A stretch of DNA of 34,499 nucleotides from Actinomycetota bacterium (GTDB lineage: Bacteria; Actinomycetota; Thermoleophilia; Solirubrobacterales; Solirubrobacteraceae), in contig SYBY01000019.1 of assembly GCA_005788585.1 (NCBI GenBank), positions 1-34,499 on the forward strand, written 5' to 3'. Each line of letters starts with the position of its first letter. Position 1 is the first letter of the stretch. Below the pieces are notes generated by a model, which was not told where the DNA came from, did not search any database, and saw only the letters and a program-made list of their open reading frames with translations. The position numbers and the translations under genes were made by a program. Positions 24,343 to 32,475 of this stretch are shown in pieces.

Positions 24343-25569
24343 ATGCGAGGCTTCCGCCAGATGCGTCGTGCTCTGAGCCTTGCTGCGTTCCGGCGACTTG
24401 CCTTCGCCTACACGCTCAACGAAGTCGGTGACTGGTTCGCGACGATCGCGCTGACCGTCCTCGTCTTCGATCGCACGGGCGAGGCGCTCGCGACCGCGGC
24501 ACTCTTCCTTTCCACCCGCTTCCTCCCCAGCCTCGCCGTGCCGTTCCTGGCGTCGTACGCCGAACGGGCGTCGGTTCGGGTGGTGCTGAGCGTCGGCTAC
24601 GTCGCCGAGGCTCTGGTCTTCGTTCTCCTGGCGGCCACCGGCGCAGACATGGCGCTCGGCGTCCTCTGCCTCGTCGCCATGCTGGACGGCACGCTCGCCG
24701 CGACCGCCCGCGCCGTGACCCGCGGAGCGACGGTCGCGATCCTGGAACCTGCCGGCCAGCTGCGCGAGGGCAACTCCTTGCTGAACATCGGCTTCTCCGC
24801 CATGAACGTCGCCGCCCCTGCGACGGCGGGCATCGCGGTCGCCCAGCTGGGCGCGCCGGGCGTGCTCTGGATCGTGGCCGGGATCTTCCTCGGCCTCGCC
24901 GTCCTGATGGGCACCGCGCGCGGGACGCCCCACGGCGTCCGGTCGACCACCCCGTGGACGGCCCGGCTGCGCGAAGGTTTCGCCTACGTGCGCGGCCATC
25001 GGATCGCGCGCGGCCTGCTGACCCTCCAGGCCGTGCTGCTGATCCTCTTCAACATCGCCGTCCCCATCGAAGTCATCTACGCCAAGGACGTGCTCGACGC
25101 CGGCGACATCGGCTTCGGTGCGCTGCTCGCCGCATGGGGCGGCGGCATGGTGGCCGGCAGCCTCCTCTTCGCGCGGCTCTCACAGCGGTCGCTCGCCGGC
25201 CTGGTGATCGTCTCGACCATCGCCGTGTGCGCCGGGTACCTCGGGATGGCCGCCGCGCCCAACCTGCTCCTCGCCTGCCTCGCCGCGTCCGTCGGCGGTC
25301 TCGGCAACGGCGTGCAATGGGTCGCCGTGATCACCGCGATCCAGGAGGCGATCGACGACGATATGCAGGCGCGAGCCGCCGGCATGCTCGAAGCCGTCAT
25401 CACCGCGGCACCCGGTCTGGGCTTTCTCGTCGGCGGCGTCCTGGCCACCATGTGGGACGCCCGCACCGCCTTCGCCGTCGCCGGCTTCGGCGGGCTGCTC
25501 GTCATCGCCGTCGCGTGGCTCATCTGGCGCGGGTCAGACGACACCTCCCCGGCCCGGCCCGCCACCTGA
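24343..25569 (+). CDS. MFS transporter
   Basis: A 408-residue major facilitator protein with about twelve membrane helices. The N-terminal region LAFAYTLNEVGDWFATIALT opens the first helix, as in MFS_3/EntS-like exporters. Helix-rich stretches such as LASLAA-type loops and the FGALLAAWGGGMVAGSLLFA segment continue the pattern. The substrate is unknown. The start may be ATG at 24343 or the in-frame ATG at 24361, which has GAGG ten bases upstream. The gene begins right after a hairpin-rich leader and is followed 78 bp later, same direction, by the WS/DGAT acyltransferase gene. Confidence 0.9.
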   Translation: MRGFRQMRRALSLAAFRRLAFAYTLNEVGDWFATIALTVLVFDRTGEALATAALFLSTRFLPSLAVPFLASYAERASVRVVLSVGYVAEALVFVLLAATGADMALGVLCLVAMLDGTLAATARAVTRGATVAILEPAGQLREGNSLLNIGFSAMNVAAPATAGIAVAQLGAPGVLWIVAGIFLGLAVLMGTARGTPHGVRSTTPWTARLREGFAYVRGHRIARGLLTLQAVLLILFNIAVPIEVIYAKDVLDAGDIGFGALLAAWGGGMVAGSLLFARLSQRSLAGLVIVSTIAVCAGYLGMAAAPNLLLACLAASVGGLGNGVQWVAVITAIQEAIDDDMQARAAGMLEAVITAAPGLGFLVGGVLATMWDARTAFAVAGFGGLLVIAVAWLIWRGSDDTSPARPAT

Positions 25570-25580
25570 AACGGGTGAGT

Positions 25581-25595
25581 CGCCGCGAAGCGGCG
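25581..25595 (+). terminator. Candidate hairpin terminator after the MFS gene
   Basis: CGCCGC (25581-25586) and GCGGCG (25590-25595) pair around a GAA triloop, 11 bases after the MFS stop, and are followed by CAGGTTGTCT. The stem is short and the T-rich run is weak, so it may be a pause or processing hairpin instead. Confidence 0.4.
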
Positions 25596-25647
25596 CAGGT
25601 TGTCTCGTGCGTCGCATACCGCCCGCGCACCTGCGAGACTCGCACGC

Positions 25648-27159
25648 GTGCCCGCCGACCGGCTGACGGTTCTCGACGATGCGTTTCTTGCGCTCGACTC
25701 GCCCGAGGCCCCGTTGCATGTTGGCTGGACGATCCGCATCGATGGGCGGGCGCCCTCACTGGGCGGGCTCCGGCGTCACCTGCTCTCGCGGATGGACCGG
25801 GTCCCGCGCTTCCGCCGGCGACTGGTCAGCACCGCGCTGGCCGGGGGTGAGCTGCGGTGGGAGGACGACCGGGGGTTCGACATCGCCCGCCACGTCATGC
25901 ACGTCAGCGTGCCGGTCCCGGGTGACGACGAGTCCCTGCGCCAGCTCGCCGGACGCCTGCTCTCCACCGCGCTCCCGCTTGACCGCCCGCTCTGGCGGGT
26001 CTATCTCGTCGACGGCCTGCAGGACGGCTTCGCGGTCGTGGGCCAGGCCCACCATGCGCTGATCGACGGCATCGCCGCGATCGAGGTGGCGGCGCTCCTC
26101 TTCGACGGCGAGCCGAACCCGCAGCCCGAGCCGCGCTCGACGTGGCGCCCCACGCGCACGGGGAACGCATCAGCGGCGCTGTCCCTGACGCGCGAGCGCC
26201 TGCGCTCGGGCGCGGGCCAGAGCGCCGCGGTCGCCCGGATCGGGCGGGAGACCGCCACCCGCACGAAGGACCTCGTCCGCCGGCCGGCGCCACCGAAGCT
26301 CGACCCGCCCGCCGAGGCCGCCAAGACGGTGTCGGCCCTGACCGACATCCTCCGTCCCGCGGCGATGACGCCGCTGGCCGCCACAGCCGGCCCGGGTCGC
26401 GAGCTCGGCCTCTCGATCCTCGATCTCGAGACCGTCCGCCGCGTCGCGCGCGAGCACGACGCCACGGTCAACGATGTCCTCCTGACGCTCGTGGGGCACG
26501 CGCTCGGTCACGCGCTGCAGCGACGCGACGAGAACCCGGTCCCGCTGAAGGCGATGATGCCGGTCAACGTCCGCACCGGCTCGGCGCAGGACCTCGGCAA
26601 CGCGCTGTCCTTCGTCTTCGTCGACCTGCCCTCCGACCGCAGGGACGCCCGCACGGCCCTCCGTGAGGTGGTCGACCGGACCCGGCGCGTCAAGGAGGGC
26701 GACTACGCAGCGACGCTGACGAACATCGTGCGGCTCGCCGACCTCGTGCCGACCGCCGGCCGCCGCATGGTCAGCAAGGTCGTCGCCACCGCCACGCGCT
26801 TCGACCTCACCGTCTCGAATGTCCCCGGGCCGGATGTCCCGCTCTACCTGCTCGGCCGGCGCGTCCGCGCCGTGTTCCCCGCCGTACCCACCTGGGCCGG
26901 CCACGGGCTGACCGTCGGCGCCCTGTCGTACTGCGGCCGCGTCCACGTCTGCGTGTACGCCGACCGCGCGATCGTGCCCGACGCCCAGGACATCGCGCGT
27001 GACGTGGCGGCGTGCCTGCGCGAGCTGGCCGGAGACCCTCCGCCCACCGCCCCGCGGTCGGCGATGCGCCGAGAGCTCGGCCCACCCGCCTCAAGCACGA
27101 CACCGTGGCGCCGGCTGGCCCGTCAGCGCCGCGAGGGCGCCCGCATCTCGCGCTACTGA
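25648..27159 (+). CDS. Wax ester synthase/diacylglycerol acyltransferase (WS/DGAT) family
   Basis: A 503-residue acyltransferase of the family that makes triacylglycerol or wax esters from acyl-CoA. The GTG at 25648 opens the standard N-terminus VPADRLTVLDDAFLALDSPE followed by PLHVG. The catalytic HHxxxDG motif is HHALIDG at 135-141. The second conserved region has NDVLLTLVGHALG, and the C-terminal block SNVPGPDVPLYLLGRRV is characteristic. It should act at the membrane or lipid-droplet surface. An N-terminal extension is possible from an upstream frame, but conservation starts here. It follows the MFS gene, and its stop overlaps the convergent regulator gene by seven bases. Confidence 0.92.
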   Translation: MPADRLTVLDDAFLALDSPEAPLHVGWTIRIDGRAPSLGGLRRHLLSRMDRVPRFRRRLVSTALAGGELRWEDDRGFDIARHVMHVSVPVPGDDESLRQLAGRLLSTALPLDRPLWRVYLVDGLQDGFAVVGQAHHALIDGIAAIEVAALLFDGEPNPQPEPRSTWRPTRTGNASAALSLTRERLRSGAGQSAAVARIGRETATRTKDLVRRPAPPKLDPPAEAAKTVSALTDILRPAAMTPLAATAGPGRELGLSILDLETVRRVAREHDATVNDVLLTLVGHALGHALQRRDENPVPLKAMMPVNVRTGSAQDLGNALSFVFVDLPSDRRDARTALREVVDRTRRVKEGDYAATLTNIVRLADLVPTAGRRMVSKVVATATRFDLTVSNVPGPDVPLYLLGRRVRAVFPAVPTWAGHGLTVGALSYCGRVHVCVYADRAIVPDAQDIARDVAACLRELAGDPPPTAPRSAMRRELGPPASSTTPWRRLARQRREGARISRY

Positions 27160-27857
27160 GTCGGGGCGTCTTCGGGAATCAGCGGGAACTGGTCCCCGCC
27201 GCGACGGGCGAAGAACGGCGCGTTGGCGGCCGGCGAATGGCGGCCCTCGTAGAAGGCCACGCCGACGTTGACCTCGGTGACCTCGGCGTCGGGATCCACC
27301 GCCCGCCGGGCCGCGATGCCCGCCTCGATCTCCAGGAGCCGGACGTAGTGCGCGTCCATCGCCTCGCGCAGTTCGGCCAGCCCTTCCTCGTCGGCGCAGA
27401 AGTGCGCGTTCGCCAGCAGCGCCTCCTCCAGCTCGAAGCCGCCGGCCTCGACCGCGCCCAGCAGGTCGGCCGACCACTCGCGAGCAGCCGCGGCGAGCAT
27501 GAGCCGCCGGCCCTCATCACCGACCGCGGTCCACGTCGACTCGTCGAGGTCCATCGCGATCGTCGCGCGGTAGTGACTCTCGATCGCGCCCCGGCGTGGC
27601 GTCTGGCGGGTGAGCTCGAGCATGCCCGCGTCGGCGAGCACACGCACGTGGTAGCTGACCTTCCCGATCGGCTCACCGAGGTCCCGGGACGCCTCCTTGG
27701 CGCTGATCTCCCCGAGCTGCGCCTGCTTGAGGATCTTCATCCGGATCGGGTGCGCGAGCACTTTCAGCTTCTCCGGCTGGCGGGCGAAGAACGCGCTGGA
27801 GACGGCGTCGGATTTCCGCTCCGTGAGCACCGCGGCGTCGATGACGTCGTGGCTCAC
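27153..27857 (-). CDS. ArsR-like winged-helix transcriptional regulator
   Basis: A 234-residue regulator. The N-terminal winged helix spans about 28-95: KLKVLAHPIRMKILKQAQ, then SAKEASRDLGEPIGKVSYHV with the recognition helix and the wing TPRRGAIESHYRA. A long acidic helical C-terminal part (about 100-234, with the DLDESTW element) is of unknown role, probably dimerisation or ligand binding. No metal-binding cysteine cluster is seen, so it is not a classical metal sensor. GTG at 27857 is the start. It is paralogous to the next gene upstream; both share the wing motif TPRRGA-E-HYRA. Confidence 0.87.
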   Translation of the reverse strand: MSHDVIDAAVLTERKSDAVSSAFFARQPEKLKVLAHPIRMKILKQAQLGEISAKEASRDLGEPIGKVSYHVRVLADAGMLELTRQTPRRGAIESHYRATIAMDLDESTWTAVGDEGRRLMLAAAAREWSADLLGAVEAGGFELEEALLANAHFCADEEGLAELREAMDAHYVRLLEIEAGIAARRAVDPDAEVTEVNVGVAFYEGRHSPAANAPFFARRGGDQFPLIPEDAPTQ

Positions 27858-27949
27858 GCGCGCGCTCCGGGGCCCGTTGACAGCATGTCACGCACCCTAC
27901 CGATGCGCGATTGCTCTGGCGAGCCCGAGCGTCGAAGAATCTCTGTTCG

Positions 27950-27977
27950 CCGCGCCGCCGGGGAGGCGGCGGCGCGG
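27950..27977 (-). terminator. Strong hairpin after the second regulator gene
   Basis: CCGCGCCGCC (27950-27959) and GGCGGCGCGG (27968-27977) are perfect 10-bp inverted copies around an 8-base loop. Read on the minus strand it begins 17 bases after the stop of the 27994-28647 gene, and the downstream run includes ATTCTTCG. The stem is strong but the T tract is weak, so terminator is the most likely role, not proven. Confidence 0.5.
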
Positions 27978-27993
27978 ACAGACGCGCGGGATG

Positions 27994-28647
27994 CTACGCA
28001 GCCTTACGCGCGGGCTTCTTCTTCGCGGCCGGCTTCTTCGCGGGCTTCTTCGCCGCGGCGGCCGTGGTGGTCGCGAAGCCGATGAGGGCCACCTCGCTGG
28101 CGGTGCCTTCCTTGCCGGCGAGCCGCTTGTTGCTGTCGGCGAAGATCTTGTCCGCCTTCTCGCGGGTCGTGGCGAGGAGCTTGGCGAGGTCCGCCCTGCC
28201 CTTGGCGTCGAGATCGCCGGCGATGCGCGTGACGACGTCCTCGGGAGTGTCGAAGCCGTTGGCCTCGGCCGTCGCGACGACGTCCTTGACGATCGCCTTC
28301 AGCGTGGTGTCATGCGCCGAGCGGCGCGTCGAGGCCGGCATCTGCGCCCAGTCGTCCTTGCTGAAGAACGGCTTCATCACGGCGCGGTAGTGATGCTCGA
28401 CCGCTCCGCGGCGAGGCGTGGTGCTGACCAGCTCGATGCACCCCAAGTCGAGCAGGGTGCGAACGTGGTAGCTGACGTTGCCGAGGCGCTCGTCCAGTTC
28501 CTCGCTGATCTCGCTTGGGCTGGCGACGCGCTCGTTCAGGATGGTGAGGATGTTCTGGCGCAGCGGGTGGGCCAGTGCCTTGACGATTCGATGATCGAGG
28601 GCTGGTGATTCGGACGAAGACATAAAACGTTCTGCTTCCGTTGACAT
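27994..28647 (-). CDS. Winged-helix regulator with histone-H1-like Lys/Ala/Pro tail
   Basis: A 217-residue paralogue of the neighbouring regulator. The winged helix (about 18-90) reads VKALAHPLRQNILTILNERV, SPSEISEELDERLGNVSYHV and the wing TPRRGAVEHHYRA. A helical region (KPFFSKDDWAQMPAS to SNKRLAGKEG) follows. The protein ends in a basic tail AAAAKKPAKKPAAKKKPARK with AA, resembling histone H1 or the Lys-rich extensions of actinobacterial HU. Such tails bind DNA without sequence preference. The ATG at 28647 is used; an in-frame ATG at 28623 with GGAAG 11 bases upstream is an alternative. The hairpin at 27950-27977 probably ends its transcript. Confidence 0.87.
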   Translation of the reverse strand: MSTEAERFMSSSESPALDHRIVKALAHPLRQNILTILNERVASPSEISEELDERLGNVSYHVRTLLDLGCIELVSTTPRRGAVEHHYRAVMKPFFSKDDWAQMPASTRRSAHDTTLKAIVKDVVATAEANGFDTPEDVVTRIAGDLDAKGRADLAKLLATTREKADKIFADSNKRLAGKEGTASEVALIGFATTTAAAAKKPAKKPAAKKKPARKAA

Positions 28648-28652
28648 GAACC

Positions 28653-28667
28653 GTATTCAGAACATAC
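28653..28667. promoter_or_regulatory. Short inverted repeat before the second regulator gene
   Basis: GTAT (28653-28656) and ATAC (28664-28667) are inverted copies separated by seven bases, just upstream of the ATG at 28647. A site of this size could be an autoregulatory operator, but four-base arms are weak evidence. Confidence 0.22.
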
Positions 28668-28748
28668 CGCTTCGCGCAGCCGGACCTGACGGGTGAGCCC
28701 TTTCGTTTCCTGATCACACCCGAAACCAGGGTCACCAGATTCGGGAAA

Positions 28749-30230
28749 TCACCCGTTGGTCGGCAGTACGGCAGCACGCACCGTATCGGTCTCTACCCCC
28801 GATCTGGAGTCCTTGAACGGTGGTAAGACAGGAAGTTCGACCACGAACTCCGCCCCTCCGCCTTCGGCGTTGCCCGCACGGACCCGGCCCCCGTGCTGGT
28901 CGACGATCCCCGCGACGATCGCGAGTCCCAGCCCGGCGCCACCACGCCCTCGCGTCCGCCCGGCCTCGGCGCGCCAGAAGCGCTCGAAGAGCTCTGCAGG
29001 GTCCGTCCCAGGGGGGAGCCCCTGCCCGTGATCGCGGACGCGCAGGACGGCGTGATCGCCGTCGATCCGGGCCCCGATCTCGATCGCCGCCCCCGCCGGC
29101 GTATGCACGAGCGCGTTGCGGACCAGGTTCCCGAGCACCTGCCGCAGCTGGTGCGGGTCGCCGGTGGCCCCCACCTCGCGCTGCCCGGTCACCGTGATCT
29201 CCCGCTCGGGCGCCATGGCCCGGGCGTCGTCGGCGGCATCACGGGCCAGCTGCGCGAGGTCGACACGCTCGCGGACGGGGTCGCGAACCTCGTCCAGCCG
29301 CGCCAGCGTGAGCAGGTCCTCGACGAGGACGCCCATCCGCGCGGCCTCCTGCTCGATGCGGCGCATGGCCGTGGCGGTCTCCTCCGGATCCGCGCTGGCA
29401 CCCATCCGGAACAACTCGCTGTACCCGCGGATCGACGCCAGCGGCGTCCGCAGCTCGTGCGAGGCGTCGGCGACGAACCGGCGCAGCCGCTGCTCGCTGG
29501 CCTGCCGCTGCGCGAACGCCTGCTCGAGCCGTCCGAGCATCGCGTTGAGTGCGAGACCGAGGCGGCCGACCTCCGTCTTCTCATCGGCGGGCTCGACGCG
29601 CCGGTCCAGGTCACCGGCCGCGATGGCGCCCGCGGTGTCACCGATGCGATCGAGCGGGCGCAGGCCCAGGCCGACCACCCACCAGGCCGCGCCGCCGAGC
29701 ACGATGAGGATCCCGGCGATCACCAGGCCCTCCACCAGCAGGAGCCGGTCGAGCGTCTCGTCGACGTCGTCGAGCGGGATCGCCGCGACCGTGATCAGCC
29801 CGGCGAAGTTCTGCTCCGCCAGCACGCGGTAGCGGCCGTCGTCGGTGCTCACCGTGACGGGGGTGCCCAGCGGCAGGTCCTCGGGCAGGTCGGGGGCGGC
29901 GCGCTCCTCGGCGTCGAAGCCGAGCGTCGCCTCGCCCTGGACCACCCCGTCCGCCGTCCGGATCTGCCCGTAGGTCCCGGCGGGCAGGCCCCGCTCCTCG
30001 CCCGGCGGGCCCCCGCGCGGCGGGCGGCCTCCGAAGCCGTCCCCGGCGCCGCCGCCCGCGACGTCCTTGTAGACCTCACGCGGGATCTGCTGGACCGCCG
30101 ACCTCGCCTGCTGATCGGTGCGGTCGAGCAGGAACGAGCGCTGCTCGGCGTACGTGATCGCCGCGAGGAGCACGAGCCCGGCCGCGGAGAGGACGAGCAG
30201 TCCGGCGACGAGTCGTGCCCGCAGCGACAC
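28749..30230 (-). CDS. Sensor histidine kinase with Gly/Pro-rich extracytoplasmic loop
   Basis: A 493-residue kinase with helices at about 8-27 and 166-188 around an outside sensor domain of about 135 residues. That domain includes a low-complexity Gly/Pro/Arg stretch (AGGGAGDGFGGRPPRGGPPG). Then come HAMP (near 188-240), HisKA with H258 in ADASHELRTPLASIRGYSEL and the ATPase domain with N box RQVLGNLVRNALVHT, G1 RDHGQGLP, F box FERFWRAEA and G2 GGAGLGLAIV. GTG at 30230 begins one base after the regulator stop. The architecture recalls MprB/TcrY-like kinases. The signal is unknown. Confidence 0.92.
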   Translation of the reverse strand: MSLRARLVAGLLVLSAAGLVLLAAITYAEQRSFLLDRTDQQARSAVQQIPREVYKDVAGGGAGDGFGGRPPRGGPPGEERGLPAGTYGQIRTADGVVQGEATLGFDAEERAAPDLPEDLPLGTPVTVSTDDGRYRVLAEQNFAGLITVAAIPLDDVDETLDRLLLVEGLVIAGILIVLGGAAWWVVGLGLRPLDRIGDTAGAIAAGDLDRRVEPADEKTEVGRLGLALNAMLGRLEQAFAQRQASEQRLRRFVADASHELRTPLASIRGYSELFRMGASADPEETATAMRRIEQEAARMGVLVEDLLTLARLDEVRDPVRERVDLAQLARDAADDARAMAPEREITVTGQREVGATGDPHQLRQVLGNLVRNALVHTPAGAAIEIGARIDGDHAVLRVRDHGQGLPPGTDPAELFERFWRAEAGRTRGRGGAGLGLAIVAGIVDQHGGRVRAGNAEGGGAEFVVELPVLPPFKDSRSGVETDTVRAAVLPTNG

Positions 30231-30231
30231 G

Positions 30232-30951
30232 TCAGGCCCTCGGTCGCCGCAGCGCGTAGCCCACGCCGCGCACGGTCTGGATCAGCGCGGGCGCGTCCCC
30301 GACGTCGAGCTTCTTGCGCAGGTAGCTGACGTAGGTCTCGAGCACCCGCGCGTCCCCGCCGAAGTCGTACTCCCAGACGTGGTCGAGCAGCTGGGCCCGC
30401 GTGAGCACCCGCCGGGGGTTCAGCAGGAAGTAGCGCAGGAGCCGATACTCGGTCGCCGTGAGGTCGACGGGCACGCCGGCGCGCGTGACCTCCCGCGTGT
30501 CCTCGTCGAGCTCGAGATCCTCGAACACGAGGCGGCCGGACTCGGCTTCGGCGGCGCCGGTCCGGCGCAGGATCGTCCGGATGCGCGCGACGAGCTCCTC
30601 GAGGCTGAACGGCTTCGTGACGTAGTCGTCGCCGCCCATCGTCAGACCGCGCACCTTGTCCTCGGTGGCGTCACGCGCGGTGAGAAAGAGGATCGGGACC
30701 CGGGCCCGCTGGGCGCCGAGGCGCTCGGCCACGTCGAAGCCCTCCATGTCGGGGAGCATGACGTCGAGGACCATGAGGTGGGGACGGAAGGCCGCGACGC
30801 CGTCGAGCGCCTCCTTGCCGGTGGCTGCGGTCTGCACGGCGAAGCCCTGGTACTTCAGCGCCATCGCGATGACGTCGGCGATGTTCTGCTCGTCGTCGAC
30901 GACGAGGACGCGCAGGGCTTCGGATGCGGGGGCGGCGTTCTCCATGGCCAT
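30232..30951 (-). CDS. OmpR-family response regulator
   Basis: A 239-residue regulator. The receiver has D19-D20-E21, phospho-acceptor D63 in LMVLDVMLPDMEG, the threonine of LTARD and lysine of VTKPFSL. The winged-helix domain carries LTATEYRLLRYFLLNPRRVL and RVLETYVSYLRKKLD, as in OmpR/PhoB and close to MprA/TcrA-type regulators. ATG at 30951 or 30945 may start it; neither has a clear ribosome site. It forms an RR-HK pair with the kinase downstream and is divergent from the SDR gene by 65 bp, so it may control that gene. Confidence 0.94.
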   Translation of the reverse strand: MAMENAAPASEALRVLVVDDEQNIADVIAMALKYQGFAVQTAATGKEALDGVAAFRPHLMVLDVMLPDMEGFDVAERLGAQRARVPILFLTARDATEDKVRGLTMGGDDYVTKPFSLEELVARIRTILRRTGAAEAESGRLVFEDLELDEDTREVTRAGVPVDLTATEYRLLRYFLLNPRRVLTRAQLLDHVWEYDFGGDARVLETYVSYLRKKLDVGDAPALIQTVRGVGYALRRPRA

Positions 30952-31016
30952 GGAAGCAGTGTCGGCCGCGAGGCTTGGAACTTCCTGAGAGGACCGTACC
31001 TGGCAGGATCGTCGGC

Positions 31017-31808
31017 ATGGTCATCTGCATCACCGGCGCGTCCAGTGGAATCGGCGAGGCGGCGGCCGCGCGGCTCGCCCGCGAGCCGGGCGCGCAGCTC
31101 GTGCTGGTCGCACGACGCGAAGACCGGCTCGCCGAGCTCACGGCGCGCCTGCCCGGGGGGCCGCACACCTACGTCGCGGCCGACCTCACCGCCGACGACG
31201 CCCCCGCGCGCATCCGCGCGCAGCTCGAGGCCGAGCACGGAGGGGCGTTGCACGTGCTCGTCAACAACGCCGGCGCCGCATGGCGGGCGACGTTCGCCGA
31301 GGGCGGCTGGGAGAACGTCCGCAGGACCATGGAGCTGAACTTCGACGCGCAGGTCCGGCTCACCGAGGCACTCCTGCCGCTGCTGCGCGCGAGCGCCCCT
31401 TCGTCGATCGTCAACGTGTCGAGCACCGCCGGCCGTGTCGCGCGCGGGGGCAGCGCCGCGTACTCGGCATCAAAGTTCGCCCTCGCGGGCTGGAGCGACG
31501 GGCTGTGGGCCGAGGAGCGCCCGCACGGCGTGCACGTCGGGCTCGTGCTGCCCGGCTTCATCAGCACGGAGGGCTTCCCGCAGGCGGAGCTCACCGGCAA
31601 CCTGAAGACGCGCTGGATGGTCTCCACGCCGGAGAAGGCGGCCGACGCGATCGCGCAGTGCGCCCTGGACGGCAAGGCCGAGCGCTACGTGCCGCGCGCC
31701 TACTGGCTGCCGGCCGCCCTGCGGGTCGTCACGCCCGGTCTGGTGCGCCGCGTGCTCGGCGGCGGTGCCGCGCAGGTCATGACGACGAAGACGAACGCCG
31801 CGCCGTAG
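31017..31808 (+). CDS. Short-chain dehydrogenase/reductase
   Basis: A 263-residue NAD(P)-dependent oxidoreductase of classical SDR type. The cofactor motif is TGASSGIG (6-13), followed by VARREDRL, which favours NADPH. NNAG is present, and the active site is S136 (NVSSTAG), Y149 and K153 (AYSASKFAL). A C-terminal helical segment (AYWLPAALRVVTPGLVRRVL) may be membrane-interacting. AGGA at 31005-31008 supports the ATG at 31017. The substrate is unknown; DltE- or YqjQ-like membership is only a resemblance. The 3' end overlaps the convergent membrane-protein gene by 32 bp. Confidence 0.92.
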   Translation: MVICITGASSGIGEAAAARLAREPGAQLVLVARREDRLAELTARLPGGPHTYVAADLTADDAPARIRAQLEAEHGGALHVLVNNAGAAWRATFAEGGWENVRRTMELNFDAQVRLTEALLPLLRASAPSSIVNVSSTAGRVARGGSAAYSASKFALAGWSDGLWAEERPHGVHVGLVLPGFISTEGFPQAELTGNLKTRWMVSTPEKAADAIAQCALDGKAERYVPRAYWLPAALRVVTPGLVRRVLGGGAAQVMTTKTNAAP

Positions 31809-32475
31809 CGACGAGCAGCAGCGCGCCCACCAGGAACAGGAGGGCTCCCGCCGCCGTGCCGGTGTTGGCCAGGCGGTCGTTGACGAGGTCTCCCGTCGCC
31901 GGACGGTCGAACGCGGCGATCGCCGCGACGCCGAACGCCACCGACCCGGCGAGATTCGCCCACCCGATCCGCCAGTCGGCATCGCGCGGCTCCCACGCGA
32001 CCCAGCGGCGCTGCACGACGGCCACGGCTGCCACGCTGGCGATCAGGAAGCAGACCGAACCCACCGCGTCGGGCACCCACACCCGGAGGTTCTCCTCCTG
32101 CGCGCTCAGGCTGCCGTCCAGGGCGTTGAACGTGTTGACGTTGAAGAAGACCGTCCCGGTGAACTGCACTGCCGCAGCCAGCCAGTCGGCGTGCGGCTCC
32201 CACCAGCGCGCCGGATGGGCGAGTGCGCCCCAGCCACCGCGTCGCGCGTGCGGCACGCTCGCCGCCGCCACGAGCTGGAGCGCCGCGGCCGTGGTGAAGA
32301 AGATCGACCCCGCGAAGAACGTCCCGTCGATCCAGGTCGCCTGGCTGTTCAGCGCCGCGAGCGCCGCGGCCAGGAAGCACAGCGAGCCGACGGCGAACAG
32401 CCAGCCGGTGGCCTGCATCGCCGCCTGGGATCGCCACCGGTCCGACCAGTGCGGCGCGGGGGCCCCAGGCTCCAC
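31777..32475 (-). CDS. Small multi-pass membrane protein (YrhK-like)
   Basis: A 232-residue protein with about six hydrophobic segments. Repeated elements GSLCFLAAALAAL, GSIFFTTAAALQLV and GSVCFLIASVAAVAVV suggest internal duplication. The G-S-x-x-F-L pattern resembles YrhK-domain membrane proteins, whose role is unknown. It ends in a serine run (ARRSSSSS). GTG at 32475 overlaps the last base of the GntR-like gene's stop (TAGTG), so translation is coupled. Family assignment is moderate. Confidence 0.75.
   Translation of the reverse strand: MEPGAPAPHWSDRWRSQAAMQATGWLFAVGSLCFLAAALAALNSQATWIDGTFFAGSIFFTTAAALQLVAAASVPHARRGGWGALAHPARWWEPHADWLAAAVQFTGTVFFNVNTFNALDGSLSAQEENLRVWVPDAVGSVCFLIASVAAVAVVQRRWVAWEPRDADWRIGWANLAGSVAFGVAAIAAFDRPATGDLVNDRLANTGTAAGALLFLVGALLLVATARRSSSSS

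Noticed and set aside
28719..28745. CCCGAA and TTCGGG inverted arms after the second kinase gene
   Set aside because: Only six pairs with a 15-base loop and no T tract; too weak for a terminator call.
28893..30329. 478-codon plus-strand frame opposite the second kinase
   Set aside because: Antisense to well-defined kinase motifs and no recognisable domain; another GC-driven shadow.
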